Assembly (NCBI GenBank): GCA_041690255.1
Contig: JAWLHU010000001.1
Coordinates: 248,001-312,000 of the forward strand
Direction of reading: 5' to 3'
DNA from: JAWLHU01 sp041690255
Lineage (GTDB): Bacteria > Bacillota > Sulfobacillia > Symbiobacteriales > Symbiobacteriaceae
DNA length: 64,000 nucleotides
Shown: positions 42,025 through 49,612 of the stretch, one piece after another
How the letters are laid out: every line of letters starts with the position of its first letter
Numbering within the stretch: the first letter of the stretch is position 1
Made by a program: the position numbers and the translations under genes
Notes under the pieces: model-generated
Told to the model about the DNA's origin: nothing
Database searches by the model: none
The model's input: only the letters and a program-made list of their open reading frames with translations

Positions 42025-42822
42025 TTAGGCTCCCTCCTGCGCAGCCTTCGAGGCGCCGGCCTTCGACTTCTTGCCGCCACCGTGCGGCGCGTAGACAGAC
42101 AGCTTCTCCTTCAGGTTGCGCGGGTTCTCACCGGATTGCAGACCGATGATCCCCTCGATTAGCATCTCATCAAACTTGGCCTGTTGCTTGATCACACCCT
42201 TGATCTTGGCCCCCATGGGGAGGAAGAGCAGGTTAGCAAAGGCCACACCGTAGAGCGTTGCAAGGAAGGCGACCGCAATGTGACCGCCCAGCGTGTCGGG
42301 CTCGGAGAGGTTGCCCATGATCGTAACCAGGCCCATGACCGTACCGAGGATGCCAATGGTCGGTGAGTAGCCGCCAATGGTGTCCCAGATCATGGCTGCG
42401 TGGGTGTACTCCTCTTTCTCCATTTCGGCCATCGACTCCAGGGCCTCAGCCACGTGCTCTGGGTCGGAACCGTCGACTGCCATGGTGAGGCCCCGCTTGA
42501 CAAGCGGGTTGGCGGCCACCTCGGCGTCTTCCTGGAGGGAGAGGAGGCCGTTGCGGCGGGCCTTGTCGGCCAAGCCAACCAGGTAGTCAATCATGGTGGT
42601 GTAGTCAAGCTTCGGCGGCTTGAAGGCCAGCAGGGTGGCCTTCGGGAACAGCTTAAGTTCTTCCATGGTGTGGGACATGATCGTAGCGCCCGTGCTGCCG
42701 CCAATGACGATAAGGAAGGCGCTCGGCCCGATCATCGAACTCGGGACGACGTGTTCGAGAGCGGCACCGAGGACAATCATGGCCATAGCAGCGATAAAGC
42801 CGCCAATCGTTGCGAGATCCAA
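42025..42822 (-). CDS. motA: flagellar stator protein MotA, copy 2
   Basis: A 265-residue paralogue of the MotA at 38471, the same length and layout. It has conserved SPTIGILGTVMGLVTIMG and FLPMGAKIKG and the loop LADKARRNGLLSLQED. TTG start with GGAGGG upstream. It is distinct enough (for example VPSSMIGPSAFLIVIGG) that the two stators may differ in load or ion use. Confidence 0.93.
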   Translation of the reverse strand: MDLATIGGFIAAMAMIVLGAALEHVVPSSMIGPSAFLIVIGGSTGATIMSHTMEELKLFPKATLLAFKPPKLDYTTMIDYLVGLADKARRNGLLSLQEDAEVAANPLVKRGLTMAVDGSDPEHVAEALESMAEMEKEEYTHAAMIWDTIGGYSPTIGILGTVMGLVTIMGNLSEPDTLGGHIAVAFLATLYGVAFANLLFLPMGAKIKGVIKQQAKFDEMLIEGIIGLQSGENPRNLKEKLSVYAPHGGGKKSKAGASKAAQEGA

Positions 42823-42920
42823 GTGGAACCCTCCTTACTCCGCCGGCCCAGACGCCGGGCGAACCTCACGCGATCCAACCCATATTTATGACGAGGCCGG
42901 ATCTTTCGAGGTGCGGTATT

Positions 42921-43144
42921 GGAAAAGGCGCCGCCCCCCCGTCCGGGGGGACGGCGTCCCCAAGGTCTAGGCTACCAGGAGGTTACTACTACCGCAGCAG
43001 GGAGAGGACACCCTGGGTGATCTGGTTGGCCTGAGCCAGCATGGCGGTAGAGGCCTGGGAGAGGATCTGGAACTTGGTGAACTGAGCCATCTCCGAGGCC
43101 ATATCCAGGTCACGGATACGGCTGTTCGCAGCGGTCAGGTTCTC
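42921..43144 (-). repeat. flagellin cassette 3' repeat, copy 2
   Basis: Near-identical partner of 39312-39534, including the terminator and last codons of the flagellin. The offset between copies is about 3.6 kb, the length of one flagellin-motA-motB cassette. Confidence 0.9.
42929..42956 (-). terminator. terminator of flagellin gene 2
   Basis: It has the same GC-rich stem and GGAC loop as at 39319-39346, here followed on the minus strand by CCTTTTCC. It sits between flagellin 2 and motA copy 2. Confidence 0.85.
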
Positions 43145-44530
43145 GGACTGGGTCTGCAGGTTGGCGATGGTGTTCTCCAGCCGGTTCTGGGTAGCGCCCA
43201 TCTTCGCACGCTCGGTGGAGACGGTAGAGAGAGCGGTGTCGAGGGCCGAGAGAGAAGCGTTGGCGGTATCCTTGTCCGAAATGGTCAGGGTCTCGATGCC
43301 GAGGTTGCTGGTGGTGAGGTTGCCGATGCTGGTGCTGATCGCCTCGCCGTTGTTGGCGCCAACCTGGAAGGTCAGTTCCTCGCGGGAGACCTGGAAAGTG
43401 GCGGTACCGGTGGCAAGCGCTTCGAAGGAGAGACCCTGAGCCTTCACACCAGTGATGCCCGAGATGACGTTGCCGTTCGCCGTGAACTGAGCAGAGACAT
43501 CGCCCACAGAGACTTCGGTCACGGTAAAGGTGGCGTTCGCGGCAGCGGTACCATCGGTGGTGCTGAAGCCGAACGTGGCGTCATCGGCGGTGCCGGCGGT
43601 GTTGTCGGTGCCGTCATCAAAGCCGGTTTCAGCGACTGTTACCACGCCGGCCGTTCCCTCGACGTTGGAGTTGATCCTGAAGTTACCGCCAGTCGCAGCG
43701 GTCAGCTCAATCCGCATATCCATACCAGCGGACTCCGCCTTGGAGTTGACGTAGTTGATGAACTGACCAGCGGTCAGGTCACTCACTGCGGTACCGGCAG
43801 CGGCACCGGTGGCGGCGGTGTCGGTAGCGTTGAAGGCGATGGTGATGGACTTGCCATTCTGCGCAAAGGTCATCGAGGCGGAGTCAAGGGTACCGGCACC
43901 ACCGAACTTCGTCTCGAGAACGTCAGTGGAGTTGAAGGTCAGGTCGAGTGCCGTGTCTTCTACCTGAGCATGGGCGACCTGCACCTGGGCAACAGCCGTA
44001 GCGGTCACGTTGACGCTGTAGTTGGTGGTGCCGCTGTAGGTGGACAGGAGGCCGGAAGCCCTCAGATTGCCGATCTTGCCGGTGCCAGAGGTGAGGGTGG
44101 CCAGATCACCGGATTCACCGTTGATCAGCTTGCGTCCGTTGAATGTGACGGTGTCGGCGGTGCGGTCGATCTCAGCCTGCAGAGCAGCAAACTCCTCCTG
44201 CAGCTTGGCCCGGTCGGAGTCCTGCAGGGTGTCGGAGCCAGCCTGCACAGCCAGCTCACGCATGCGCTGCATCATCTCCTGGACCTTGGCAGCGCCGCCT
44301 TCGGCGGTCTGAACGAGGGAGATGGCGTCCTGGGTATTGCGGGTCGCCATGCCGAGGCCACGGATCTGGGCGTTCATCTTCTCGGAGACGGCCAGACCGG
44401 CGGCATCGTCAGCAGCACGGTTCAGGCGGTAGCCGGAAGCGAGACGCTCCAGGGACTTCTGCAGGTTGCCACCGTTGTTGGTCATCGTGCGCCAGGCATT
44501 CAGGGCAGCCATGTTCGTGTTAATCCGCAT
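42989..44530 (-). CDS. flagellin, copy 2
   Basis: This filament protein has 513 residues from ATG 44530, which follows AAGGAGG; an 11-codon upstream extension has no site. Its D0/D1 ends are nearly identical to copy 1 (MRINTNMAALNAWRTM, QANQITQGVLSLLR), while the central domain (about 150-420) is different and 28 residues longer. Two filament types or a mixed filament are possible. Confidence 0.95.
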   Translation of the reverse strand: MRINTNMAALNAWRTMTNNGGNLQKSLERLASGYRLNRAADDAAGLAVSEKMNAQIRGLGMATRNTQDAISLVQTAEGGAAKVQEMMQRMRELAVQAGSDTLQDSDRAKLQEEFAALQAEIDRTADTVTFNGRKLINGESGDLATLTSGTGKIGNLRASGLLSTYSGTTNYSVNVTATAVAQVQVAHAQVEDTALDLTFNSTDVLETKFGGAGTLDSASMTFAQNGKSITIAFNATDTAATGAAAGTAVSDLTAGQFINYVNSKAESAGMDMRIELTAATGGNFRINSNVEGTAGVVTVAETGFDDGTDNTAGTADDATFGFSTTDGTAAANATFTVTEVSVGDVSAQFTANGNVISGITGVKAQGLSFEALATGTATFQVSREELTFQVGANNGEAISTSIGNLTTSNLGIETLTISDKDTANASLSALDTALSTVSTERAKMGATQNRLENTIANLQTQSENLTAANSRIRDLDMASEMAQFTKFQILSQASTAMLAQANQITQGVLSLLR

Positions 44531-44556
44531 TCTTATGTGCCTCCTTGCATCTACTT

Positions 44557-44572
44557 GCGCCATCCGTGGCGC
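44557..44572 (-). promoter_or_regulatory. leader hairpin of flagellin 2, candidate CsrA site
   Basis: On the minus strand GCGCCA-CGGA-TGGCGC, the same stem as in the flagellin 1 leader with one loop change. Spacing to the Shine-Dalgarno is the same. Conservation while flanking DNA differs argues for function. Confidence 0.6.
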
Positions 44573-44671
44573 TGACTCGATACCGTTGGTTCGACCTGCC
44601 GGCCGGGCCAGGTGAGGTCCTTCGGTTCCGGTGGTTTATGACTGGTGATATTCCGACGTTGACTTAAGCGA

Positions 44672-44690
44672 CCTGACCGTTCATTTCAGG
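44672..44690. promoter_or_regulatory. inverted repeat upstream of flagellin 2
   Basis: CCTGA (44672-44676) is inverted as TCAGG (44686-44690), 142 bases from the start codon. It resembles the element upstream of flagellin 1. No sigma28 -35/-10 pair is convincing here. Confidence 0.35.
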
Positions 44691-44768
44691 CTGCCAACCG
44701 TTACTACAGCCGAATATCTCGGTCGAACGCTGCCACGCCCCCTTTTTTCTTCGATTTTCACAAGAAAA

Positions 44769-44790
44769 GCCCCCGCAATACTGCGGGGGC
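44769..44790 (-). terminator. terminator of HerA-like ATPase gene
   Basis: GCCCCCGCA (44769-44777) pairs with TGCGGGGGC (44782-44790) across four bases; on the minus strand TTTTCTT follows. It lies 12 bases after the gene stop. Confidence 0.9.
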
Positions 44791-44802
44791 AGGATTTCTT
44801 CG

Positions 44803-46257
44803 TCAGGAGGCACCGGTCACGACTCGATAGAGAAACGGGTAGTTGGCCACGTAATGCCCGTCGCGCAGCACCGCAATCCCCTGCTCCCGGAGCCCGCCCA
44901 GCACGGCGCCCATTCGGTTCACCATCTGGGTGCTCTTGTAGCCCCACTGGGCGGCCAGGTTCTGCGGGGTGAAGCGGTAGCCGTTCAGCAGCATGCGCGC
45001 CGTGTCGGGCACGAACTGACTGGTGCGCTTGTAACGCCGGCCGGTATAGAGACGGGCCTTGCGGATCAGGTCCTTCACGTCCGGATCAGTCAGGATCGTG
45101 TCGGTGGGAAGCTTGTAGTCCTTGACCGGCTCGGGCTGCACTGCCCGTGCTTCGGTCTTGACCACCTCCTGCCGGGTTCCCGCAGGGGCTGGCGGGGGCT
45201 GAAGGCTCTGCACCTTCTGCACGACCTCCTGCTGGACCAGGACCTTGACCAGCCCGGCGACCTGGAGGGCGGTTTGGAGCTTCATGACCTCGAAGCGAGC
45301 CTCCTTGAGCGAGGACTGCAGCCCCGAGACCTCCTGCTCCAGCTCACGTATTCGGGCCCGCTCGGCGGCGGCAGGATCGGGACGGGCGGCCGGCTGTGCC
45401 TCCTCAGCGAAGAGTGCCCGCAACTGCTCCACCAGGCCATCCAGCTCGGTTCTCCGCTCATCGGACTGGTCGGTCGGGGCGGGGGCATCCCACTCGGGAG
45501 CGTCGCCGCCGTGGCTGGTCAGCCGGGGCCGCCATCGCTCGAATCGTCGGGCGGCCGGCAAGTAGAAGTGGCCTGGCTCCAAAGCGCGGAAGGTATCAAA
45601 GGGCTGGCCGTCGACCACGGCCTTGACCGCATCGTAATCCCGTTCGGTCTCGAATCCGCCGATCGCCGGGAAGTTGAGCTGGCTCATGAACTCCTTGGAG
45701 ACCGCCTGCGTCCGCTGGCTGGCGGCAACCAGAATCGCTCCCCGCTTCCGCCCCTGCTTGGCGAACCGCTGCATGATCTCGGCGGTCACAGCGGAACCGG
45801 ACTGGGGAGCAAAGAGGTGGACCTCCTCGACCACAAGGGCGATCGGCGTGCGACGCTCGGAGAGGAGGACCCAGAGCTCCTCCAGCCAGGGGCGGGCTGC
45901 CTCCTGCTGCCCCTTGCTGGTCGGCAGGTCGGAGAGGTCGACCACCAGGCCAAGCGACTGCGACACCGCGGCCTCCAGCACCTGGCGAACGGAGGTCCGC
46001 CCGGGTGGCAGGGGCAGGTCTGCCCGCGGCCCACCCAGGACCAGCACACGAAAGCGTTCCCGCAGGGTGTGCAACTCGCTCTCCGGATCGATTGCGATGA
46101 CGGGTATTCCCGCCTCGAGAAGCTCTTCGCAGAAGACGCCAACTCCGTAACTCTTCCCCCGACCGGAGGAGGCCCAGACCCCGACACGAAGCCCGGTGCG
46201 GGCGAAATCCTCCAGCCGAAGGCGATACTCCTCACAGACCGACAGCGTCTGCTGCAT
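44803..46257 (-). CDS. HerA/DUF87-like ATPase, orphan
   Basis: This 484-residue protein looks like a HerA-FtsK family ATPase. Walker A is ASSGRGKS (29-36), Walker B is ALVVEEVHLFAP, and a sensor-like ASQRTQAVSKEFM follows, as in HerA (DUF87). After about residue 260 comes a charged coiled coil (about 280-330) and a C-terminal domain that may be a winged helix (TARMLLNGYRFTPQNLAAQW). HerA usually pairs with the nuclease NurA; none is adjacent. Its role, in DNA repair or phage-like defence, is unknown. A sigma-A-type promoter and a terminator frame it as a single-gene unit. Confidence 0.75.
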   Translation of the reverse strand: MQQTLSVCEEYRLRLEDFARTGLRVGVWASSGRGKSYGVGVFCEELLEAGIPVIAIDPESELHTLRERFRVLVLGGPRADLPLPPGRTSVRQVLEAAVSQSLGLVVDLSDLPTSKGQQEAARPWLEELWVLLSERRTPIALVVEEVHLFAPQSGSAVTAEIMQRFAKQGRKRGAILVAASQRTQAVSKEFMSQLNFPAIGGFETERDYDAVKAVVDGQPFDTFRALEPGHFYLPAARRFERWRPRLTSHGGDAPEWDAPAPTDQSDERRTELDGLVEQLRALFAEEAQPAARPDPAAAERARIRELEQEVSGLQSSLKEARFEVMKLQTALQVAGLVKVLVQQEVVQKVQSLQPPPAPAGTRQEVVKTEARAVQPEPVKDYKLPTDTILTDPDVKDLIRKARLYTGRRYKRTSQFVPDTARMLLNGYRFTPQNLAAQWGYKSTQMVNRMGAVLGGLREQGIAVLRDGHYVANYPFLYRVVTGAS

Positions 46258-46278
46258 GAACAGACCCCCTTCGCATCC

Positions 46279-46307
46279 ATTATATGGAATTAATAGGGGG
46301 GAGGCAA
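46279..46307 (-). promoter_or_regulatory. sigma-A-type promoter of HerA-like gene
   Basis: On the minus strand TTGCCT (46302-46307) and TATAAT (46279-46284) are 17 bases apart. A GGGGG site then precedes the ATG at 46257. Confidence 0.8.
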
Positions 46308-46381
46308 GTACGAAGATGGTTCTGCCCGGTTACGAAGGCGGAGTAGACTAGACCGTTACCCGAAGAGATGGGGGGATTCGG

Positions 46382-46657
46382 TTGGATTGGAAGGCTGGAC
46401 TGATCACGTTCGCCGTTATCTTCCTAGCGGAGCTCGGCGACAAGACCCAGCTGATGGTCATGTCACTCTCCGCCCGTTCCAAGGCGCCGCACATGATCTT
46501 CCTGGGGGCAGCCGCAGCCCTGATTGCCTCATCGCTGCTGGCTGTCTGGGCAGGCGACACGTTTCTGCGGAGTATCCCGCTGAAATACATTCGTATGGGG
46601 ACAGGTCTTGGCTTCATGCTCATTGGCGGCATGCTCTTCCTCAAGTCGATCCGCTAG
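46382..46657 (+). CDS. GDT1/TMEM165-family half-size cation exporter
   Basis: The 91-residue protein has three hydrophobic segments and the family motif ELGDKTQLMVMSLSAR. Full GDT1 proteins have two such halves; in bacteria two small genes often replace them. Only one half is here, so it must form a homodimer or pair with a distant gene. Mn2+ or Ca2+ export is the family role. The start is TTG after GATGGGGGG. Its stop shares CTAG with the convergent permease. Confidence 0.8.
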   Translation: MDWKAGLITFAVIFLAELGDKTQLMVMSLSARSKAPHMIFLGAAAALIASSLLAVWAGDTFLRSIPLKYIRMGTGLGFMLIGGMLFLKSIR

Positions 46658-47436
46658 CTCCCGGTCGATTGGTAGTGCCGTTCGCCCCATCGGTAAATGC
46701 GGAGCGCCACCATGAGGGCTGCCGCCGCCGCCAGAAACGGGGCGCCCAGGTTGAGGACATAGCCGCCCTTGCCCAGGGCGTATCGGATGGGAATGTACCC
46801 GATTGTCGCCACGGGCAGGAGGCCGGTCAGAAGCCCGCGGAGCCAGCGCGGGAAGATCTCCGCCGGGTAGTTGGCAGCGGTGATCGGGGCGTTGATCGCA
46901 AAAGTCTGCAGATCGCTGATGCGGGTCAGGTAGAACCCCACACCGGCCACGGCCATGGCAATGGAACCCACGATCACTCCGCCCGCAACCGGGACGAGCA
47001 GGGCGTATGGGGTCAGCCAGGCGGGGGCTCCCTCGGCCAGAACGCCCGCGAGTCCGATCCCGATCACCAGGTAGCCCTGGATTGCCCCGCCGATCCGCCC
47101 GATATCGAAGTTACGGGAGAGTAGGGAGAGGAGTGGTGGCCAGGGGCGGACCAGGAGGCCATCGTACTCCCCGGTGATCAGGTACCGTTCGAACTCGTTC
47201 AACTCCGATCCGAAGACCCGGTAGAGCCCATTGGAGGCGGAGGCTAGGCCGGAGAGGAGCGCGACCTGGTAGATGGACCATCCCGCGACGGTCTCATACC
47301 GGAACAGGATCGCTGCGACCGTCAGGAAGTCGAGGGCGGTGATCATCGCCCATACGATGGTGGTGAGCAGGAAGTCGAACTTGTACTGCATGCGGGAGCG
47401 AATGGCTGCCATGAGGAGTCGCAGGTAGAGTTTCAT
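46654..47436 (-). CDS. ABC-2 type transporter permease (COG3694-like)
   Basis: A 260-residue permease with six hydrophobic segments. The motifs SGLASASNGLYRVFGSELNEFERYLITGEYDGLLVRP-like region, GEYDGLLVRP in particular, fit the DUF990 family. The substrate is unknown. It overlaps the GDT1-like gene by 4 bases at the convergent stops and follows the other permease after 2 bases. An ATPase subunit is not adjacent. Confidence 0.82.
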   Translation of the reverse strand: MKLYLRLLMAAIRSRMQYKFDFLLTTIVWAMITALDFLTVAAILFRYETVAGWSIYQVALLSGLASASNGLYRVFGSELNEFERYLITGEYDGLLVRPWPPLLSLLSRNFDIGRIGGAIQGYLVIGIGLAGVLAEGAPAWLTPYALLVPVAGGVIVGSIAMAVAGVGFYLTRISDLQTFAINAPITAANYPAEIFPRWLRGLLTGLLPVATIGYIPIRYALGKGGYVLNLGAPFLAAAAALMVALRIYRWGERHYQSTGS

Positions 47437-47438
47437 GG

Positions 47439-48221
47439 CTACCCTCCTTGGACCACGACCCGGCGGAGCGCCTTACGAGTGACGAGCAGGCAGAGGAGCG
47501 TCATGGCCAGGGCCCAAGCGGTCTGGATCAGCATTCCCTCAGCCCCCGCCAGCCCCAGGTAGATACGAATCGGCCAGTGTTGCTGGGAGGCAAAGGGGAG
47601 GTAGGGGGCGACCTTACCGAGCCAGCCGGGGAGGATGTCGGACGGGATCCATCCACCCGACAGCAGTCCGATGAGCGTGTGGTAGGTCCAGTGTGCCCAG
47701 CGGATCTCGGTGGTCCAGAGGGCGGAGATGCCGATCAGGTAGTTCAGGGTCAAGCCAATGTAGATGCCGAGCAACAGGCTGGGCAGTGTGAGCAGGAGGC
47801 CGGCACCTGATGCGGGCCAGGGGAAGCCGACGGTGACCAGGAAGATCAGGGCGAGGGGCAGCGCCCGGTAGACGGCGTGGTAGGCGATATTCCCCGCCTC
47901 GCGGGCCATGATCTGGGGGAAGTAAGGTACCGGACGGGCCATTTCGAGCGAGATGGCGCCGCTGCGTACCGAAGCCTGAATCTGCAGACCGGCCGGCAGG
48001 AAGGTGGTAAACCAGGCGATCACCTGGGCCAAGACCATGATGGAGAGCATGACCTTGCGGGAGTACGGGTCACCCGCGGCGGGAACCTCAGGGGCCACCG
48101 CTTGCCAGAGGGAGATGTAGATAAAGCCGAAGAGTGCGGAGGCGAAGTTGTTCAGCATGTGTGACCAGCGGTAGGCTGTGTTGCGGAGGTAACCGGTCCG
48201 ACCCAGGAAGAGATAGGTCAC
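47439..48221 (-). CDS. ABC-2 type transporter permease (COG4587-like)
   Basis: A 260-residue membrane protein with six hydrophobic segments (LNNFASALFGFIYISLWQAV, SGAISLEMARPVPYF). It is the upstream partner of the DUF990 permease; such pairs normally follow an ATPase gene, which is missing upstream. GTG start with AAAGGAG upstream. Confidence 0.8.
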   Translation of the reverse strand: MTYLFLGRTGYLRNTAYRWSHMLNNFASALFGFIYISLWQAVAPEVPAAGDPYSRKVMLSIMVLAQVIAWFTTFLPAGLQIQASVRSGAISLEMARPVPYFPQIMAREAGNIAYHAVYRALPLALIFLVTVGFPWPASGAGLLLTLPSLLLGIYIGLTLNYLIGISALWTTEIRWAHWTYHTLIGLLSGGWIPSDILPGWLGKVAPYLPFASQQHWPIRIYLGLAGAEGMLIQTAWALAMTLLCLLVTRKALRRVVVQGG

Positions 48222-48372
48222 GGGGCTTGCTCCTTTCCACCGGGCTGCACAATGAGGCGGGGGCCACTGGGTTCCTCGCCAGATTTCGCGTCCTTTGCAG
48301 GGCTTTGGCTCCAGTCAGCGAACCAGAAGACGATAGATCTGCGTCTCCTAGGTAGTGAAGGAGATGGTTCGC

Positions 48373-48675
48373 GTGAACCTGAACAAGATTCTGGGCGCCG
48401 TGGTTGTAGTATTGGGCCTGATCCTCGCGTTTCGCTTTGTGGTCTCCGGTACGGTCCTCTTTCTGATTGTTGCCGGTGTACTGGCCCTCGCTGCCTCTGC
48501 CGGCGGGATCGGCAAGAGCGGGTACGTGCTGGCAGGCCTCTTCTTGCTGCTCGCCCTGACCGGATCGGCCTTTCGCTTCGCCATGGGCGCGATTGGTATG
48601 CTCTTCCGCATGGCACCGCTGATCGCCGTCCTGGTTGGTGTCTACCTGTTGGTCCGCGCCTTCGACCGGAAGTAA
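48373..48675 (+). CDS. small membrane protein, unknown
   Basis: The likely start is GTG 48373, nine bases after GAAGGAG (the frame opens at GTG 48355). The 100-residue product is hydrophobic with three or four membrane segments (VVVVLGLILAF, FLIVAGVLALAASAG, VLAGLFLLLAL, APLIAVLVGVYLLV). It is reminiscent of the LiaI/LiaF membrane region, but I do not recognise it. The deacetylase follows after 18 bases, so they may be co-transcribed. Confidence 0.7.
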   Translation: MNLNKILGAVVVVLGLILAFRFVVSGTVLFLIVAGVLALAASAGGIGKSGYVLAGLFLLLALTGSAFRFAMGAIGMLFRMAPLIAVLVGVYLLVRAFDRK

Positions 48676-48693
48676 CTGCTGGGAGGACCCGCT

Positions 48694-49587
48694 TTGAAAC
48701 TGCTGATCGCCATGATGACCTTCCTGGCCACTCTGGCCAACAGCGCTGCCCAACCGGTGGCGATCCCGGTGGGCACTGACCTGGCGCCCGGCGAGGCGGG
48801 GCGGGTGGCCGTGCTGATCTACCATCACCTGGCCCAGCCCGAGGAGATGGCCGAGGAACAGGGTGTGATTACGCCCGAGCGGTTTGAGTCGCACCTGGCC
48901 ATGCTCCGGGCGGAGGGCTACAACCTGATCACCGCCGATGCATTTGGGGCCTTTCTGGATGGCCGCCAGGCGCTGCCCGATCGGTCCGTCCTGATCACCT
49001 TCGATGACGGCTACGCCTCCAACTTCCACTACGGTCTGCCGTTACTCCAGCAGTACCAGGCTCCGGCGCTGATCTTTCCAGTGCTGAAGTACTTCGACAC
49101 CGACGGGAAGGGGGCCTACTCGCCCCACCTGACCCGGGAGCAGGCCGCCGCCATGCTCGCCTCGGGGCTGGTCTCCTTCGGCTCGCACACCTATGACGGT
49201 CACGGGATTGTTGCGGCCGACGCCGACGGCTCGGAACGAGGGGCCTTCCTGACCACGCGAATGTGGCTGAGCGCAGAAGGGCGCCAGGAGACAGAGGAGG
49301 AGTTCCAGACTCGGGTTCGGGCGGACGCTGAGAAGGCGGTGGCGACCCTTCGCTCGATCGGGGTAACCGGATCGCGGCTGCATTTCGCGGCGCCCTACGG
49401 CCTTGGTGCCCATGAGCATGCCGACCTGCTGAGATCTACAGGCTTCTCATACATCTACACGGTGGATGACACCGAGTTGAACACTGCCGGCCAGACCGGG
49501 CTGATCCACCGGCTCGATGGCGGCAACCCGCGCATGAGCCCGGAGGCGCTGAAGGCCCGGCTGGAGGAGCTCTTCGAACGCGGGTAA
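48694..49587 (+). CDS. polysaccharide deacetylase, secreted
   Basis: A 297-residue protein with a signal peptide (about 1-19) and a NodB domain, predicted to deacetylate a cell-wall or extracellular polysaccharide. Motif 1 TFDDGY holds the catalytic and metal Asp residues, and motif 2 reads SHTYDGH with two His. The TTG start follows GGGAGGA by 7 bases. Substrate is unknown. Confidence 0.85.
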   Translation: MKLLIAMMTFLATLANSAAQPVAIPVGTDLAPGEAGRVAVLIYHHLAQPEEMAEEQGVITPERFESHLAMLRAEGYNLITADAFGAFLDGRQALPDRSVLITFDDGYASNFHYGLPLLQQYQAPALIFPVLKYFDTDGKGAYSPHLTREQAAAMLASGLVSFGSHTYDGHGIVAADADGSERGAFLTTRMWLSAEGRQETEEEFQTRVRADAEKAVATLRSIGVTGSRLHFAAPYGLGAHEHADLLRSTGFSYIYTVDDTELNTAGQTGLIHRLDGGNPRMSPEALKARLEELFERG

Positions 49588-49612
49588 CCCCTGCTGGCTA
49601 GGGCAGCAGGGG
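49588..49612. terminator. stem-loop between convergent deacetylase and helD
   Basis: CCCCTGCTG (49588-49596) pairs with CAGCAGGGG (49604-49612) with a 7-base loop, starting right at the deacetylase stop and overlapping the last codons of helD. It could end transcripts from both strands, though a T tract is lacking. Confidence 0.5.

Noticed and set aside
44854..46293. 479-codon open frame on the plus strand
   Set aside because: It is opposite the HerA-like gene with its Walker motifs; the plus-strand product shows no recognisable pattern.
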